This document shows positions 35,341-47,796 of a stretch of DNA of 64,000 bases, piece by piece (within the stretch, counting starts at the first letter, position 1; each line of letters opens with the position of its first letter). Source of the DNA: Daphnia pulex (lineage: Eukaryota; Arthropoda; Branchiopoda; Diplostraca; Daphniidae); the NCBI RefSeq assembly GCF_021134715.1, contig NC_060017.1, positions 1 to 64,000 on the forward strand. Direction: 5' to 3'. The position numbers and the translations under genes are program-made. The notes beneath the pieces are model-generated. The model saw nothing but the letters and a program-made list of their open reading frames with translations, had not been told where the DNA came from and did no database searches.

Positions 35341-36048
35341 GTCGAGGGAAGGAGGGGGTTGACGTTTGCATTACTCGAAGTAGACTGATAGCAAAATTCT
35401 CTTGTTAAAACTCTTTTTGGATTGATTTTCTAAAGATTCCCACTCCCCACTGTATAAATCACTATTTATTCCCCCGTCGTACCTAAGCGTTCCTTATTCC
35501 TCTTGGTGATTCATTGAGGCTGCATTTTCTGCAATATTCTGCCAGGCAGTTTATGAATCCCCATTCGAAAGCGTGATATATTGAAGATTTTCAGTTTGAT
35601 GATCTAGTTAAAATGTTTGACCTTGCACGTATTCAACGTTGCTCAAAATTAATTCTCTGTGATAATAACATGTTATCGACTTTCAATATATAAACGACAA
35701 TTCAAAAATAAATTGTTGTTTTTGTTTTGTTTTTTTATTTTATTTTGAAGCCGCGGTATTTTTCTAAATTATAAGAAAATGAAAATCATACCTTGTGACG
35801 TATATAATAAGATATTACAGGTCGCCGATCAAATTCATTGTGATCACATTTGCTAAAGTCTCGTTTGTGTTATTACTGCCATATTGCTAAGCATATTTTA
35901 TAGATTGTAAACGTGCAGCAATCCAATTTCTACTACTTCTCGTTTAGATTAGCACCTTTTATTGAGTCTCCAATTCTTTTACGCATACACTGTTCGATTC
36001 TATGAAAATTAGACGGGTGCACGACAAACATAATGAATTCTCTCCGCA
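35341..36048. other. Intergenic 3' regions between convergent genes
   Basis: The 3' sides of the 456-aa gene (+) and the hydrolase (-). AT-rich; AATAAA-like signals are present (for example near 35709). No gene seen. Confidence 0.5.
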
Positions 36049-37144
36049 CTACGATTTAAAAAATTCGGAAATAAGGCTAGCGATGCGTTCCGGATGGGTC
36101 AGATGAGTGTGATGTTTCCCTTCTATTTCAACGTACCGAACACTTTTAGAGTTTTTCTTAAGGGCTTCTATGTGCTCTATTTGATCCTCGATACTTTCGA
36201 AATAAGGACCTTCAATGAATTTTATAATTAATACATCAGCGGTTACTTTTTCTGCGAGAATCACTTGATCTTGTTTTGGGCAGAACGACAAGGGGGCGGC
36301 ATGCAAGCGCCGGTCTCTACTAAACACATAGCCTCCGTTCACTTTCTTGAGACCGCGTTTCAACATAACTTCACAAGCTTTCCTGTTAAGGGATCCAAAT
36401 GAACCATTGATGCTCTTCTCTATTGCTGTCTCGTACGTAATAGGTTTTTCAGGGCCTTGCATGATTGCATTTTCGTATTTCAAAAGCTTGCCGACGGTTT
36501 TTCTTAATCTCAAATTCATTGTTTCCGCCCTAGTAGTTGTAACTCTCACAATATCAACATTGACCAGTTTAACTACCTTCTCAGGAAAGACGCCGGCGTA
36601 TAACATAGCCATGCAGCCTCCCAAGCTATGTCCAATGAATGAAAATGTGTCCCATTTCAATTGTTGTGATATTCTCTCAATAGCTAAAAGGCAATCCATG
36701 AAGTGATACATAATATCTCTTGGAAAATGATCACTAAGTCCATGACCCGGGATATCAACAGCGACTACTCTCAAATTGTCTGGAAGCATTGGAATCAAAT
36801 TATCAAAAGTGCCGGCATTATCCAACCATCCGTGTAATGCGAAAACGGGTTTCCCATTAGATGGACCCCAGATTTTAGCTGCGTGCGAATAAGAAACAAT
36901 GTCATTGAAGATCTTTGATTGATTCTATCAATATTATACCTGCTACATTTCCATAGGTCATAGGAAATGTCACTTCTTCAAAGGTTTTGGTTGGAACATC
37001 AGACTTATTAGTGGACTCGACGTGGTTATTAGCTGGTCCTTGTAGAGGGATGATATTGTTATTGGTTATTTTCGGAGCAGCAGACGACAATCCGTGCGGA
37101 ATTAAATGCTGCAATCGGAAAACAAGTTTGTCGCAACTATCCAT
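36049..37144 (-). CDS. Alpha/beta hydrolase, SERHL/kraken type
   Basis: Serine hydrolase-like protein related to vertebrate SERHL and Drosophila kraken; the physiological substrate is not established. Two exons in transcript order: 37144-36940 and 36878-36049 with a 61-bp intron, giving 344 aa. The fold is clear: FALHGWMDNAGTFDNLIP (oxyanion-hole HGW), VAVDIPGHGLSDH, nucleophile elbow FIGHSLGGCMAMLYAG (Ser), NRDQRL-like SRDRRL, and the catalytic His region EGKHHTHLTHPERIA. The N-terminal 60 residues are longer than in vertebrate SERHL and polar. The junction restores NVAAKIWGP, the expected family register. Confidence 0.93.
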
Positions 37145-40100
37145 GATTTTATTTCTACCTTGGAATCAACACGAAGAATAGTGGAAATTAAAAGAGATAA
37201 ATGTATGGATGACAACACTGTCTAGTACCTTTACTGAGTGAAGTCTTACTTGTAAATCACATCCAGATTGATTAGATTGCTCGTAATGTCTGTTACCATG
37301 CACTTCTTTTTTATTCCGCGTTGCTCTGAACTTTCTTGTTGACTGAAAGGCTAAAAAAGAATCCATCTAATTTTGGATGTCTGCCTGCTCATTTGTGTTG
37401 TGTAACCGAGATCTATTTTTGAAAACCGCCATTAAGAGAAGTTGAAATCTTATCGGTAGGTGTCTCCATCTCTACAAAATCTACGAAATTCAAAATCACC
37501 TACCGTCACCTATCTTCATGCTAGCGGCAAATGATGATAGTGATGAGCAGCTAGCATGATGATAATGGTCAATGATCATGCAATCAACAAACTATGCTGC
37601 GGCCCGAAACTGATAAATGGGGAAATCTGATGAAACTTCTGGCCACATTTTTAAACGCTAAAAACACCGGCAGCCGTTTATTTAACGTTCGCTAATTATT
37701 TTAACAAATAAAATTGGAATTGGATTAATGGAAGCAGACGATGAAGGGGTCCAAGAAAAAGTGAAAAAATTATAGTAATTAATTGACACAAATGATAATT
37801 TGTAAACTAATTCACCAACTGTCTTTGATTAGCCTAGTTGATGGGTTGCGAAGAAAATTTTTTTTAAACCAACGGGCCAACTATCGGAAAGAAGCAATCA
37901 GATAAAAAGGAAAAGCGCGGAAGAAGATCCTATGAGTGATGAATAATTGAATATATAGTGCGCAATATCCCTCTCCAGTCTCCACACACTAAAATTTATA
38001 TCTATTTCTATCTAGGAATGAATATCCATTCTTCCTTCCAACTCACGTATAATATTCGAAAAATATACATATATATTTTATATTTTTATTTCTATTAAGC
38101 AATTGGATAGCTATCAAATATATAGACATGTAGTCTTCCATACATGTCATCTTATCTATTTTAAATAAACCTAACTATAGAAAATATACATATATAGTAT
38201 GATTCAAAGTACGGCAGTCATCTTTCTGTTTATCAAACAGTCATTCTTTGGCTCATTGCTTTCCTTAGGCCTCAGTTTCCGTTTTCTCGTAATGTAATGC
38301 CCCATCTTTTCAGAAATTTTCTAAATAGCTTGACAATGAGTTTGATCAAGCACTTTCACAAGCTTTCGTCATCGTTCACAAAATAGCGGTGGAACTACTG
38401 ATTAACTCACCGGAACTGGCGATAGCAATAAAGTCTGCGCAACACACCATCGTTCTTAGCAAATTTAGAGGCTTGCACTTTATCTTAGAGAAATTACCAT
38501 AAGTTTCTTTTTGTCCAATCTCTCTTTATTGGTTTGCTCGGTCGTGGGAGGAGCTCGAGGTCTACAACTGGTAGATCAGTAGTCTGCAGGCTATGGACAG
38601 ACACGTAGCCCTGATGCTGGTAGTGCTTGTAATCTGAGTCAAGAGAGCTGCGGAGATAGCGAGAGCCACGCCGGACGTATCTCGCTGATAACAAACCAAG
38701 GGTTTATTTTTCTTTTCCTTTCTGTTTAACTCCGTGGACGTGTGAACACACGACTCATACTTGAAACGTATGCGCTGGCGGTGAGTCGATCCCTGTGAAT
38801 AGTGAGTGCCAATAAGTCTACAGACCAAAAATCAACTGATATTAACTATTATTGCACTGACTTTTTAAAATGAAAACAAAAAGGTGAGTGAAGTCAGTTT
38901 TCTATTTTGTGCAAGTCAATTCATTTTGACGTTTAGTAGAAATCGTAATTAATTGTAATCAGCAAGCCAGACTACGACTAGATATACTAACTGGTACTTA
39001 AAAAATTCAGTGAAAAACATGTGGGCGTTATCTTTTGATACAAGACGTTGATGACGGGTTTCTGATCACGCGTGTTTGTTGTTGTCGTCTCGGCTCAGCT
39101 GCTACTGTGGGATACATTTCATAGTTTATGTTGATTCAGTCCTAGTGGGTGGGCCATTTAAATAACAACCAACTCGGGAAGTCGTGAACGAAAGAGATTA
39201 TCCTGGAACTTTGATGCTCTCGCCTGACCTCTTTCCCCCTCCGGTTCGTCAACACCGTGCAAACAAGAAAACTTTGCCCTTATTCTCACCCGATCGTTAT
39301 ATTTTCTATTGCCAAGGCGTTGATCCACTGTTGTATTGGCTCATTGGGCTATTCTGATGATTCATCACCATCATCCACCCGGGCCTGTTTAACCTTTGTA
39401 CTCAACTGGGAGGCTGTTTTGTGCGCCACGCAATATCGTCGAGGTTTCTCGTACGTATTAGAAGATGACATTCAATTCAATAGCCAGTCTCCAAGCAACT
39501 TCCGTCCCGATACATTTATGTCAGGAGAAATAAAAACAACCCTTTGATGCTTAAAAACACACAAAACGAGTTATGACGGGCAGTTGCTATTACTCGTCAT
39601 GAAAAATATCATCTACTTACTTTGAAAGCGGGACAAGCAATATTATTACACAGCCAACAGCCCGAACCGCGGAGCCACCCTCTTTCATCATCGTCGCAGC
39701 TATCCGGCAGTATAACGGCTAGCGCATTCCATTTGATCTCCTCCGCTGTATATAACAGATCGTGCCGTCACCTACTGCATCCAATGAAAGGCCTTTTTTT
39801 TTTACATCGCCTAGAGTCATTTCGTTAGCAAACAGAGCGATCGTATAATCGGGTGGGCTGTGTGTAATGTCAGCAAACAAGTTCCAGTTTCCCCCCACCC
39901 CTATTCCGGGGCAAGGCGGATGATGATGATGATGAAGCTAGTAACTCAAGATTTGCATCTTTATCCCAACAATGGACTTTATAACAATAGGATCTGAAAG
40001 ATTTCTATATCTAGATAAGAAAAAGGTTCGTTCCGTTTGTTCAACTTGTTTGCTAAACTTCACTTACGCAGTTGACATGTTGGAATATTTTATTTGCCAA

Positions 40101-40851
40101 CTGTTCCGGACGGTATAATCCTCCTGGAAGAGTTAAGAACTTGCGTATAGATAACTCTTGGTTTTCGCTTTTGGTTTTCTTGATTGTTTTTGAAACTATG
40201 CCGTCCAAGAAGGGAAGGTGCTGTAATTTGGCCACGGCTCGCGGAGAAGAAGCGTCTGTGCTCTGGATGTCTAATTTGAGACTGGCGAGGCGATCAGGCA
40301 GTAAACTTTGCATCCGGCTGGTTGCTGGTTGGTGAAAGAGAACATATCGGCGGGATTTAAGATAACAAATCGCTAGAGAAATCCTCCTCCGGACAGCAGA
40401 TAGTGAAGGAGCCACTAGCTATTCTCGCCCGTCATTGAAAACAACAAGATATTGCTGTGAACGGTTGAGGACGAATCCTACCGAGGTACGGTAGTACATT
40501 CCTCCCAGAAAAAAAAAATGTCCGCGCCAACTTAGGAACTATAAAACAAAACAAAACAAAAAGAAAAGTTTGAATAACAATTAACAGCAGTTGAATGGTT
40601 TCCAGCTGGTCAGAAACGGAACGCAGGCGCGGACTGACAATATGAAGCTGATGACGCGCGTGGGTGAGAGGCCAAGAACCTTTGCAATGTGTTATAAATT
40701 CACGGAGCGGAACAAGTTCCGCGAGGAGTCGGATCCCGACAAGCCAACAGACAGTTCAAGCTTTGAATTTTGTTTACCTTTCAGAATGTTCGTGATCAAC
40801 TAGCTAAAATTGTACCGCACTGCAAAACCAATTGCTATCCAACGCAGAAAA
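37145..40851. other. Long intergenic stretch upstream of the first GPCR
   Basis: No gene can be supported. Features seen: a minus-strand AATAAAGAGAGATTGG at 38516-38531 at the edge of a 66-codon frame (38494-38694) that could be LTR or repeat sequence; a GAT run at 39921-39938; a 120-codon minus-strand frame at 40053-40415 without an ATG start or known domain. Non-coding 5' exons of the GPCR at 40852 may lie in the last few hundred bases. Confidence 0.45.
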
Positions 40852-43800
40852 ATGGTCTCAACTCACATTCACAAGTGGGCAGTCCGTTTGGTACTTGCAA
40901 CGCTGGTGGTCTACCCATTCTCCAACGCCAGCATCCAACCGCTGGACTGGACGGAATTGGCCAACGAGATTGACAACCAGCAATGGTGCGGCAAGAGTGA
41001 TTATTGCCACTCTCTCTATGAGACAGATGACGAATCAACAACGGAATTATTCTCCATCAAACACGGAAGGACCACAATGAACCCGAGCGAAATGGAAGAA
41101 AAACGGTCAGTATATCTTGTCCATTTATAGAATTTGACGATGCTAGAATTCAAGGGCAATAAAGACCCTGACTCTACCACCAAACGAAATTTAGCTTTTT
41201 GGAAAGGCCATGCCGTTGCGATGAGGAATGCCATAGATATGGCGACTGTTGTTACGACGCTCCGGCTGCCGACGTCGGCACCAGCATCAGCAACAATAAC
41301 ATCAAAGGCGTGGAGTTCAGCAGAAATTCGTTGGCGTGTTTACCTCTTCGCTTCAAAGATAACGATCACACTCCAGACCAAAAGGTAACACTGCCCAAAC
41401 ACTTACTCACGAGCTATCACGCGAGCTGGCTTGAAAATGTACACAACTTCTGCGACATCATGTCTTGCGCAGCCGGTCTTTCAACAATGTTTTCCTCCCC
41501 CCTCGTCATTTATTTATTTTAACTTCAATTTTGAAACCTCTTGTATTCTTTCATCTGACGTTTATTTTTGTATTGTCAACCTTTTCTTTTAAATCTCATC
41601 GTATCAAATTTGACTTTAATCTTGTGAAATTTTCTTGTATTTGGTATTAAGTACTACATTTACATGGTCGATAAATGTCCGTCTACTTGGTTCGTCGACG
41701 GCGACGACGAATCTCTACCGGCCTTGTGTCAGAAAAAACCAAACCAGTCGGACTATACCCATTTGATGGACATCCCCGTATTGTCGCTTGACACCAACCA
41801 GACTTACGCCAATGTTTTCTGTGCTCGATGTCACTCGGATGCTGCCCGGCTGGCTCGTTGGAATGTTTCCATCGAATGCAACGAAGATTTCGATCAGTAC
41901 GCATACAACTAGTACACGCTGATTAAAATAATTCTATTATTAATATAGGAAGATGTAGAGTGTGAACTATTTACTAATGACTTGAATTATTTTCAATTCA
42001 GGCTTAATATCAGCCGAGCACAAATATTTAGTCAATCCAATTATCAGCCAGGTTTGCGGCAATGGGTTCTTTATAACCCTTCTATTGATACCATTGGCAG
42101 CATTCGATGTCACATAGTTATCGATGAATTCCGGATGTTTTCAGATTATCTCAAAGTAGGATCAAATATTCCACTTATCCATAATTTTTATCTCAACGCC
42201 AGCATTTCTTTTTTATTGGACAACAATAGACGACAGGCAGCAGGAGATGCTTACCGAGAATAGAAAGTTGTGCTACCAATTGGACAAGTGAGTCCGACAA
42301 AATCAAATGTCATGCCTACACTTTTCTTGTTCAAACGGAACCCCCTCTGGGATTCAGCAGACGGGTAATTTAATCATGCAACAACTATTGCGTTAATTTT
42401 GGAAATTTACTGGAATTCTTTGAACGTGTAGCACTTACAGCAGAACGTGTACAAGAATGCCCACTGCGCCAAGTGCAACCATGTCCAGCCTAATGAAACT
42501 CTTTGCTATTTTCCGAGGAGTACGGACTTGTTCAGATTAAGAGCTCCTCTTCCAGGCGGCCGAAGACAATATTCGTTTTCAATGTTAATTGATTTTGACT
42601 TTGGCGGAAGTGGAGCAGGAGGCGGAAGAAATGAAATTGTGTGTGGGCCCAAGGAAATATTTGACTACTTCCACGATCGATGTCATGCAGTTATTTGCGG
42701 CGCAATGTTTGTCAACGAAGGAGGAACTTGCGTACCGAAATCTGAGCTGAAAGTAGATGGACCAACATCCAGAATTTGGCTCAATTCATCTTGCCAGCGA
42801 TTGGTTTTAACGGAGAATCTGGATTATATCCAGCTGGAAAACGGTTCGCTAATTCTAAACTCTACTGGCGAAATGCTTCATCCGGAAGATTACGAACCGA
42901 TTGAAGTCGGACAGAACGTCAGCATTTGCTCGATCCAACCGGACAGCTACTTCAAATACGCCTCAACTGGGCAGCATTACATGTCCGATATTTGTTTAGC
43001 TATTAGCGTCGTCTGCCTTGCCTTCCACATAATCGTTCACATGATCCTACCGAAATTACGAAATTTACCCGGCAAGAATTTGCTTTCGCTCTCTTGCGCC
43101 CTCTTCATGGCCCAGCTGCTCTTTTTGACGGGCATCGGTCTTCGAGACACCGTCGGCTACCGCCTCTGTGCCACTCTGGGAGTGTTGACTCATTGGTTTT
43201 ACTTGGCAGCTTTCTTCTGGATGAACGTCATGGGCTTCGACATTTGCCGGACATTCACCGGGTCACTGATCAGACACCGCGGCATGCAAGGCCGTGGCCA
43301 GCGCTGCACTTTCATTTTTTATTCTTTGTACGCCTGGGGTTTTCCAACTTTGGTCGTTTCCCTGGGAATCATGTTGGATTTAACCCACTTGATGGACGAC
43401 TACGCACCCGAATACGGCACCCGCCTTTGCTGGATCTCAAACAAGACTGGACTGGGTTTCCTTTTCATGGTGCCAGTAGCCGTTCTGCTGTTGGAGAACA
43501 TGATCCTCTTCAGTCTGACCGTATTCTCCATTTTGAAACAGAGGAGAGCCGCTCGGTTCGCAGTCGACAAGAAACAGTCCTACCGAAAGGCCGGCGAGAG
43601 CAAGTCGGTGACGGAAAGGCTCCAACTTCCGCCCGGTCCGACGGCCCCAACGGCCCCCATGCGTCACAGTAGCACCGCCAACAGCAAGCAAAAGATTCGC
43701 TTCATCCTTTACATCAAACTGGGTCTGATTATGGGAATGGGCTGGATCTTCGGCTTCATAGCGGCTCTAGCCAAAATTCCAGCTCTCTGGTACCCGTTTA

Positions 43801-44108
43801 TCTTCTTCAACGCTTTGCAAGGCGCCTTCATCTTCGTGGCTTTTTGCTGCAAGCGAAAAATCTATTTTATGCTGTACCAATGGGCCACCAATCGACCGCA
43901 CCCATCTGACTCGTCGTCAAGCAGCCGAACGACGGCTAGTTCCAACAAGCCTAGCACCAGCACTCAGAGGGCCAGCGTTGCCGTTGAACTACCCAGTAAT
44001 TTGGCAGTCGAATTCGAAAGTCATCCAACCAATCGGTTCGTTCCCATCGTCCAAGACAGCACACAACCGGTCCGTCAACAGTCCCTTTCTAAGCATCGTC
44101 AATACTAA
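40852..44108 (+). CDS. Class B-like 7TM receptor with somatomedin-B-like N-terminus (GPCR 1)
   Basis: Six exons: 40852-41105, 41195-41384, 41652-41896, 42002-42155, 42230-42364, 42432-44108, giving 884 aa. Signal peptide (WAVRLVLATLVVYPFSNA). An SMB-like knot follows: WCGKSDYC and, after the first intron, PCRCDEECHRYGDCCYDA, matching the C-x-C-D-x2-C-x3-G-D-C-C core of somatomedin-B domains. Then a Cys-rich ectodomain with FCARCHSDA and HCAKCNHV blocks. Seven helices: TM1 DICLAISVVCLAFHIIVHMI, TM2 LLSLSCALFMAQLLFLTGIG, TM3 FYLAAFFWMNVMGFDICRTF, through TM6 GLIMGMGWIFGFIAAL and TM7 FFNALQGAFIFVAFCCKR. The TM pattern is adhesion/methuselah-like. Ligand unknown. The long cytoplasmic tail is Ser/Thr-rich. 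Its paralogue is at 47797-50924. Confidence 0.88.
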
Positions 44109-44394
44109 AAAAAAAATTCAAAACAAATCAACAAAATTAACCATTGCAAAACGATCCTCCTCTGATGTAACCAACGATCTTATTTGGCTGACGATCTTCT
44201 CTCTCTCTCTGCAAACTCTTTTTTTATCTCTATCCTTTCGCTCTCTTGAATGGCGCTGCATGACGATGGACTCCGATGGGGTTCCAAGATGTGAGCATAC
44301 CTGTCATTCGACCCATCTCAGCATAAAGTCGGAGATGGTATTGGGATATGCAGAATAATGATTTGATAAAATGTTGTATTCTTAATTTGTTCAG

Positions 44395-44637
44395 CAGCAG
44401 CCTTCCTTAGCGGCCGAACGTCTGCTCCCGCAGGTGGCCGCGGTCGAGATTGCTCGCAATTGGATCAGTTCCGCCTCGCCGGTCAGCCGGGCCAAACGAA
44501 ATCTGCCTCGAGTTGTCGTCACCAAACATTTCGTCAACGATGACGAATTTCATCCGGATCCGTTCGCCAACGGGCAAAACTCCGCGTGCCATCTCTACGT
44601 TCAAAATAACAATCACTCATCGTTGTCCAAGTCCTGA
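44395..44637 (+). other. Candidate alternative C-terminal exon of GPCR 1
   Basis: After a good acceptor (TTTGTTCAG, ending 44394) comes an 81-codon frame to TGA at 44635-44637 with coding-like composition, unlike the AT-rich surroundings (AAERLLPQVAAVEIARNW, VVVTKHFVNDDEFHPDPF). It lies 287 bp after the GPCR 1 stop. It would join in frame if the final GPCR exon were spliced at a phase-0 donor such as CCG|GTCCGT near 44070, replacing the last residues with a longer tail. That donor is weak; transcript data would decide. Confidence 0.35.
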
Positions 44638-46646
44638 CTATAGATACTTATTCCGTGTCCATTTCACCTATATATATCGCGCCGCTACATAACCCTCTGT
44701 TGTTTTAATTTTAAAAAACAATTTCTACATTTCCCTTTTTTTTTACGTAATTTAGGTTTGAGGTGTTTGATGTCTGCTATAGGTGGAAATATATCAGCCC
44801 CTGAAATGATGGCGTCCATTGCGATAGCGATCGTTAATTGACATTTGAGAATGCTTTTCAGCATAAATCCAAGAGAAAGAGCCTTTTTTATAATATGTGC
44901 TGCGTTATGTTATAATTAAGTTATCATATCATGTACGCAAACTCTGTTTCATAATCTTTTAGTGTATACAAATGTAATCAAAAGACTAATGGCCATTTGA
45001 TTATTGTACAGCATAAATCAAGAATGTTTGCCAGCAGTGTGGTCGATTTTTGTTTGGAACTACAATAGGCAAGTGCGTAAACAAAAGATGCAACACACGG
45101 TGGCCTTCAAAACAATTTCAAGGGAGAAGTGTGTGGTCTATCATGGGGACCATCGGTAGCTCGTCTAAGAGGATCCATGCAGTAGCCACTTGTGTAAGCG
45201 ATAACAAATTGTATTGTATACACAAAAACTTGTATAAAATAACAAAAACCTAGATCTTTATTTATAGATTTCAAAGTGAGACAAAGGGAAACTTAAATCC
45301 ATTTCGGTAGTAATTGAACAAGAAGAATTAAAACACAAAAATCAACTTTTCTACGACATTTACGATTATTATGCACGCTGCAAGGAACAACTATTGACTG
45401 AAATTTGATTATATATCCATTAAAATTAGCCTAATAATTATACGAAGGTGTATTGAAGATCAGAAATAAGATTGCAACGTACAGCACTTCTTGGAAGATC
45501 TTACGCTTTGCTAAATAAAAAATTATTCGAAGAAATGAAATCTGTCGATGGAACAGAATATGTGATCCAGCTAGTGATTTTTTTTGTAACAATATTGCCA
45601 ATGTTGCAGCGTGTGTTAGATAAATTGTCGTTGTAACACTGAGCTAATTTTATTATTCGTAGCGGTAAACTGGAGACACGCAGGAAAATTCTTTGAGAAT
45701 TTCCGACAAAAATAGTAACTGAGACACGGAAATACGAAATCATAAAAGGGTCTCAGTGACTTCGCCAGGCAGGCAGACCAACAGGCAGTCGCCGGTCGCA
45801 ACTCCATGCCAGTCTGAATTGCTGTTGGTATTATACGATTCTGAAATTTATTTAGTACATTTGTATGCCAAGTTGAAAGATTCATTAACGTCCTTATCAC
45901 GCGATCAGTCTACACATCAGTGTGTCCTGATTTTACAACTACAAGTACTTGAAGTTGTTGAAGGATTTAATCAAGATAAGGTAAAAACCTAAGCGATTGT
46001 TAAATTATCCGTTTATTTTTGATTATTCCGAATTTCTAGATTCCCGCTACTTTCGAAAAACTGAACACCAACCCTCAACAGCATTCCCGACTTCTTGTAA
46101 TCGTAAAACAAGCTAATTGCTTAAGACGTCCTAGTGCCGCCATTAGATAAGATTTATATTTTTGCCGTAAGCAATTGTTTAAAGAAGTGGTAAGAGGAAA
46201 ATAATTTAAACCGTTATCTTCGTTTTCCAAGTAAGTGTCATTGGAAACGAGGGAGTCTTACTGAAGTCTTATGAACAAAATGCTTAATTATGCGATGATC
46301 AATAAAAAAAAAACACGCATCGTCTTCTTAGTAGAAACGACACCCAAAGATGAGTAAGCGATACGTGGAACATGATAGCTGTTCTGGCTCCCAATGCACA
46401 CACTAAACTCACTGTTACAAAGCACGTAAGTTAGTAGCCGTGTACCGTATTAGCGCGTATTAGTGACAAGCGATTGACAAGTTGCTAATAACTAGTAAAC
46501 TCAGTCAGTGCCTGGTCAGTGCACGCCACGCAAAAAAAATCTATTTATCCAAACTATTCAGTTTTTGTACCATTTATTTAGATAATATAAAAAGATGAGT
46601 GAAGATGATACTCCGAAAGTTAATTGTAAAGACCACATGAGAAAAT
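44638..46646. other. Intergenic DNA with a weak two-exon candidate
   Basis: No recognised gene. A plus-strand frame from 45756 to a donor at 45980/45981 joins in phase (68-bp scale intron) to 46040-46150 (TAA stop), giving coding-like text such as LILQLQVLEVVEGFNQDK then IPATFEKLNTNPQQHSRLL. There is no clear start or domain; it could be a gene remnant. Confidence 0.3.
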
Positions 46647-46721
46647 AGGTCCCAACGAGACTCGAACTCGTGATCTCCTGCTTACTAGGCAGGCGCTTTG
46701 CCATCTAAGCCATGAGACCTT
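46647..46721 (-). tRNA. tRNA-Thr (AGT)
   Basis: Read on the minus strand from 46721. The acceptor stem AGGTCTC pairs with GGGACCT; the anticodon stem CCTGC/GCAGG encloses loop CTAGTAA, giving anticodon AGT; the T arm is ACGAG-TTCGAGT-CTCGT. The A box TGGCTTAGATGG fits the pol III consensus. A T-run (TTTTC) follows the discriminator A and can serve as pol III terminator. No intron; CCA not encoded, as usual in eukaryotes. Confidence 0.95.
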
Positions 46722-47796
46722 GCGTTAAGATTTTAAAACTATCAATGATTATAAGCTGCACGAAGACGATGAAGTTGGGAACATTTTCATTGCTACCTAA
46801 ACTTAAAGTGAGCTTCGTTTAAGAATAAGAACTATAAGAAAAAGATTTTTTTAATGAATTTTATTCACTATAAATATATGTAGGCTACTGATGGGCAGTA
46901 AATTTGCTATGATGGCAAGTTAATTAACTTTTAAATAAAAATCAAATATTTATTCCGTTGTTTTTACTATTCCACCCATTCTCGTAAAAATGACAGAGAA
47001 AATCTAAATTGACGCGCTTCCCGATCCATGCACTGTCGCACGGAAACATGCAATTCAAGCTCTCTGTTTTACTGAAATAAATGTTTCACTAGCCAATAAT
47101 TAGTAATTGTAGCCTATTGCCAGTCAGTCTTAACAACATCACAAGTTCTTTACGCTAAAGGTCATCAACCTAGCTTCAACAAAAACAAAAAAAAGATTAA
47201 TTTAATTTACAGTTCAATAATAATGTATTTATAAAGCCTAAAAGAACAAAAATTTAATTAGGGAACGTGGAGCGAAGAGAAAACAACATTATAGTCAACA
47301 ATACTTCTGTTGCCTGCATCGAAAATTATGCCAGCAACGGATAATTAGATTACTGACTTGCATCGCAGTGCGGACTGTGCTGTTGCTGGAGTGAGTGTGC
47401 TAGAAATAAGGTCGGTGAAAGACGTTGTTTTGCTAAAGGGTAGAGACTGAGCTAGAGACTTAACCCAAACGCTATCATGTGTTTCTAGAGGAACGAAAGA
47501 AACCAGACCCCAGCCCTCGTATTTGCTGTAGCTTTTTTTTACAGCAGAGAGGTTAACAGATTGCTTCGTCTTTATCGGCCTTCTTTTTTCGATAATCAAC
47601 GTCTGAGCTCATTCCAGACTGACAACGTGATAATGCAAGTAAGTGTAGAACGGCACACAGGCACAAAGGCCGTAGATTTCAGCAGTAGCGCAGATCTAAA
47701 ACAGGCTCCCCTCGTCCAGTGCGATCTACGCAAGTCTGACTTTTGTCTAGAAATACCAAGGCCCGTTGGCAGTGTTTCGCCAGCCTTCGCCACAGA
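46722..47796. other. Upstream region of GPCR 2
   Basis: Mostly AT-rich up to 47330. 47340-47796 is more GC-balanced and open in several frames but has no recognised domain; it probably contains the 5' UTR of the GPCR whose ATG is at 47797. Confidence 0.4.

Noticed and set aside
40053-40415. 120-codon minus-strand frame considered as a gene
   Set aside because: The upstream-most codon is GTG, there is no known domain and no supporting splice structure; kept only as a note in the intergenic entry.
43094-43672. 192-codon plus-strand frame inside GPCR 1
   Set aside because: Shadow of the receptor frame; His/Arg-rich off-frame text without a domain.
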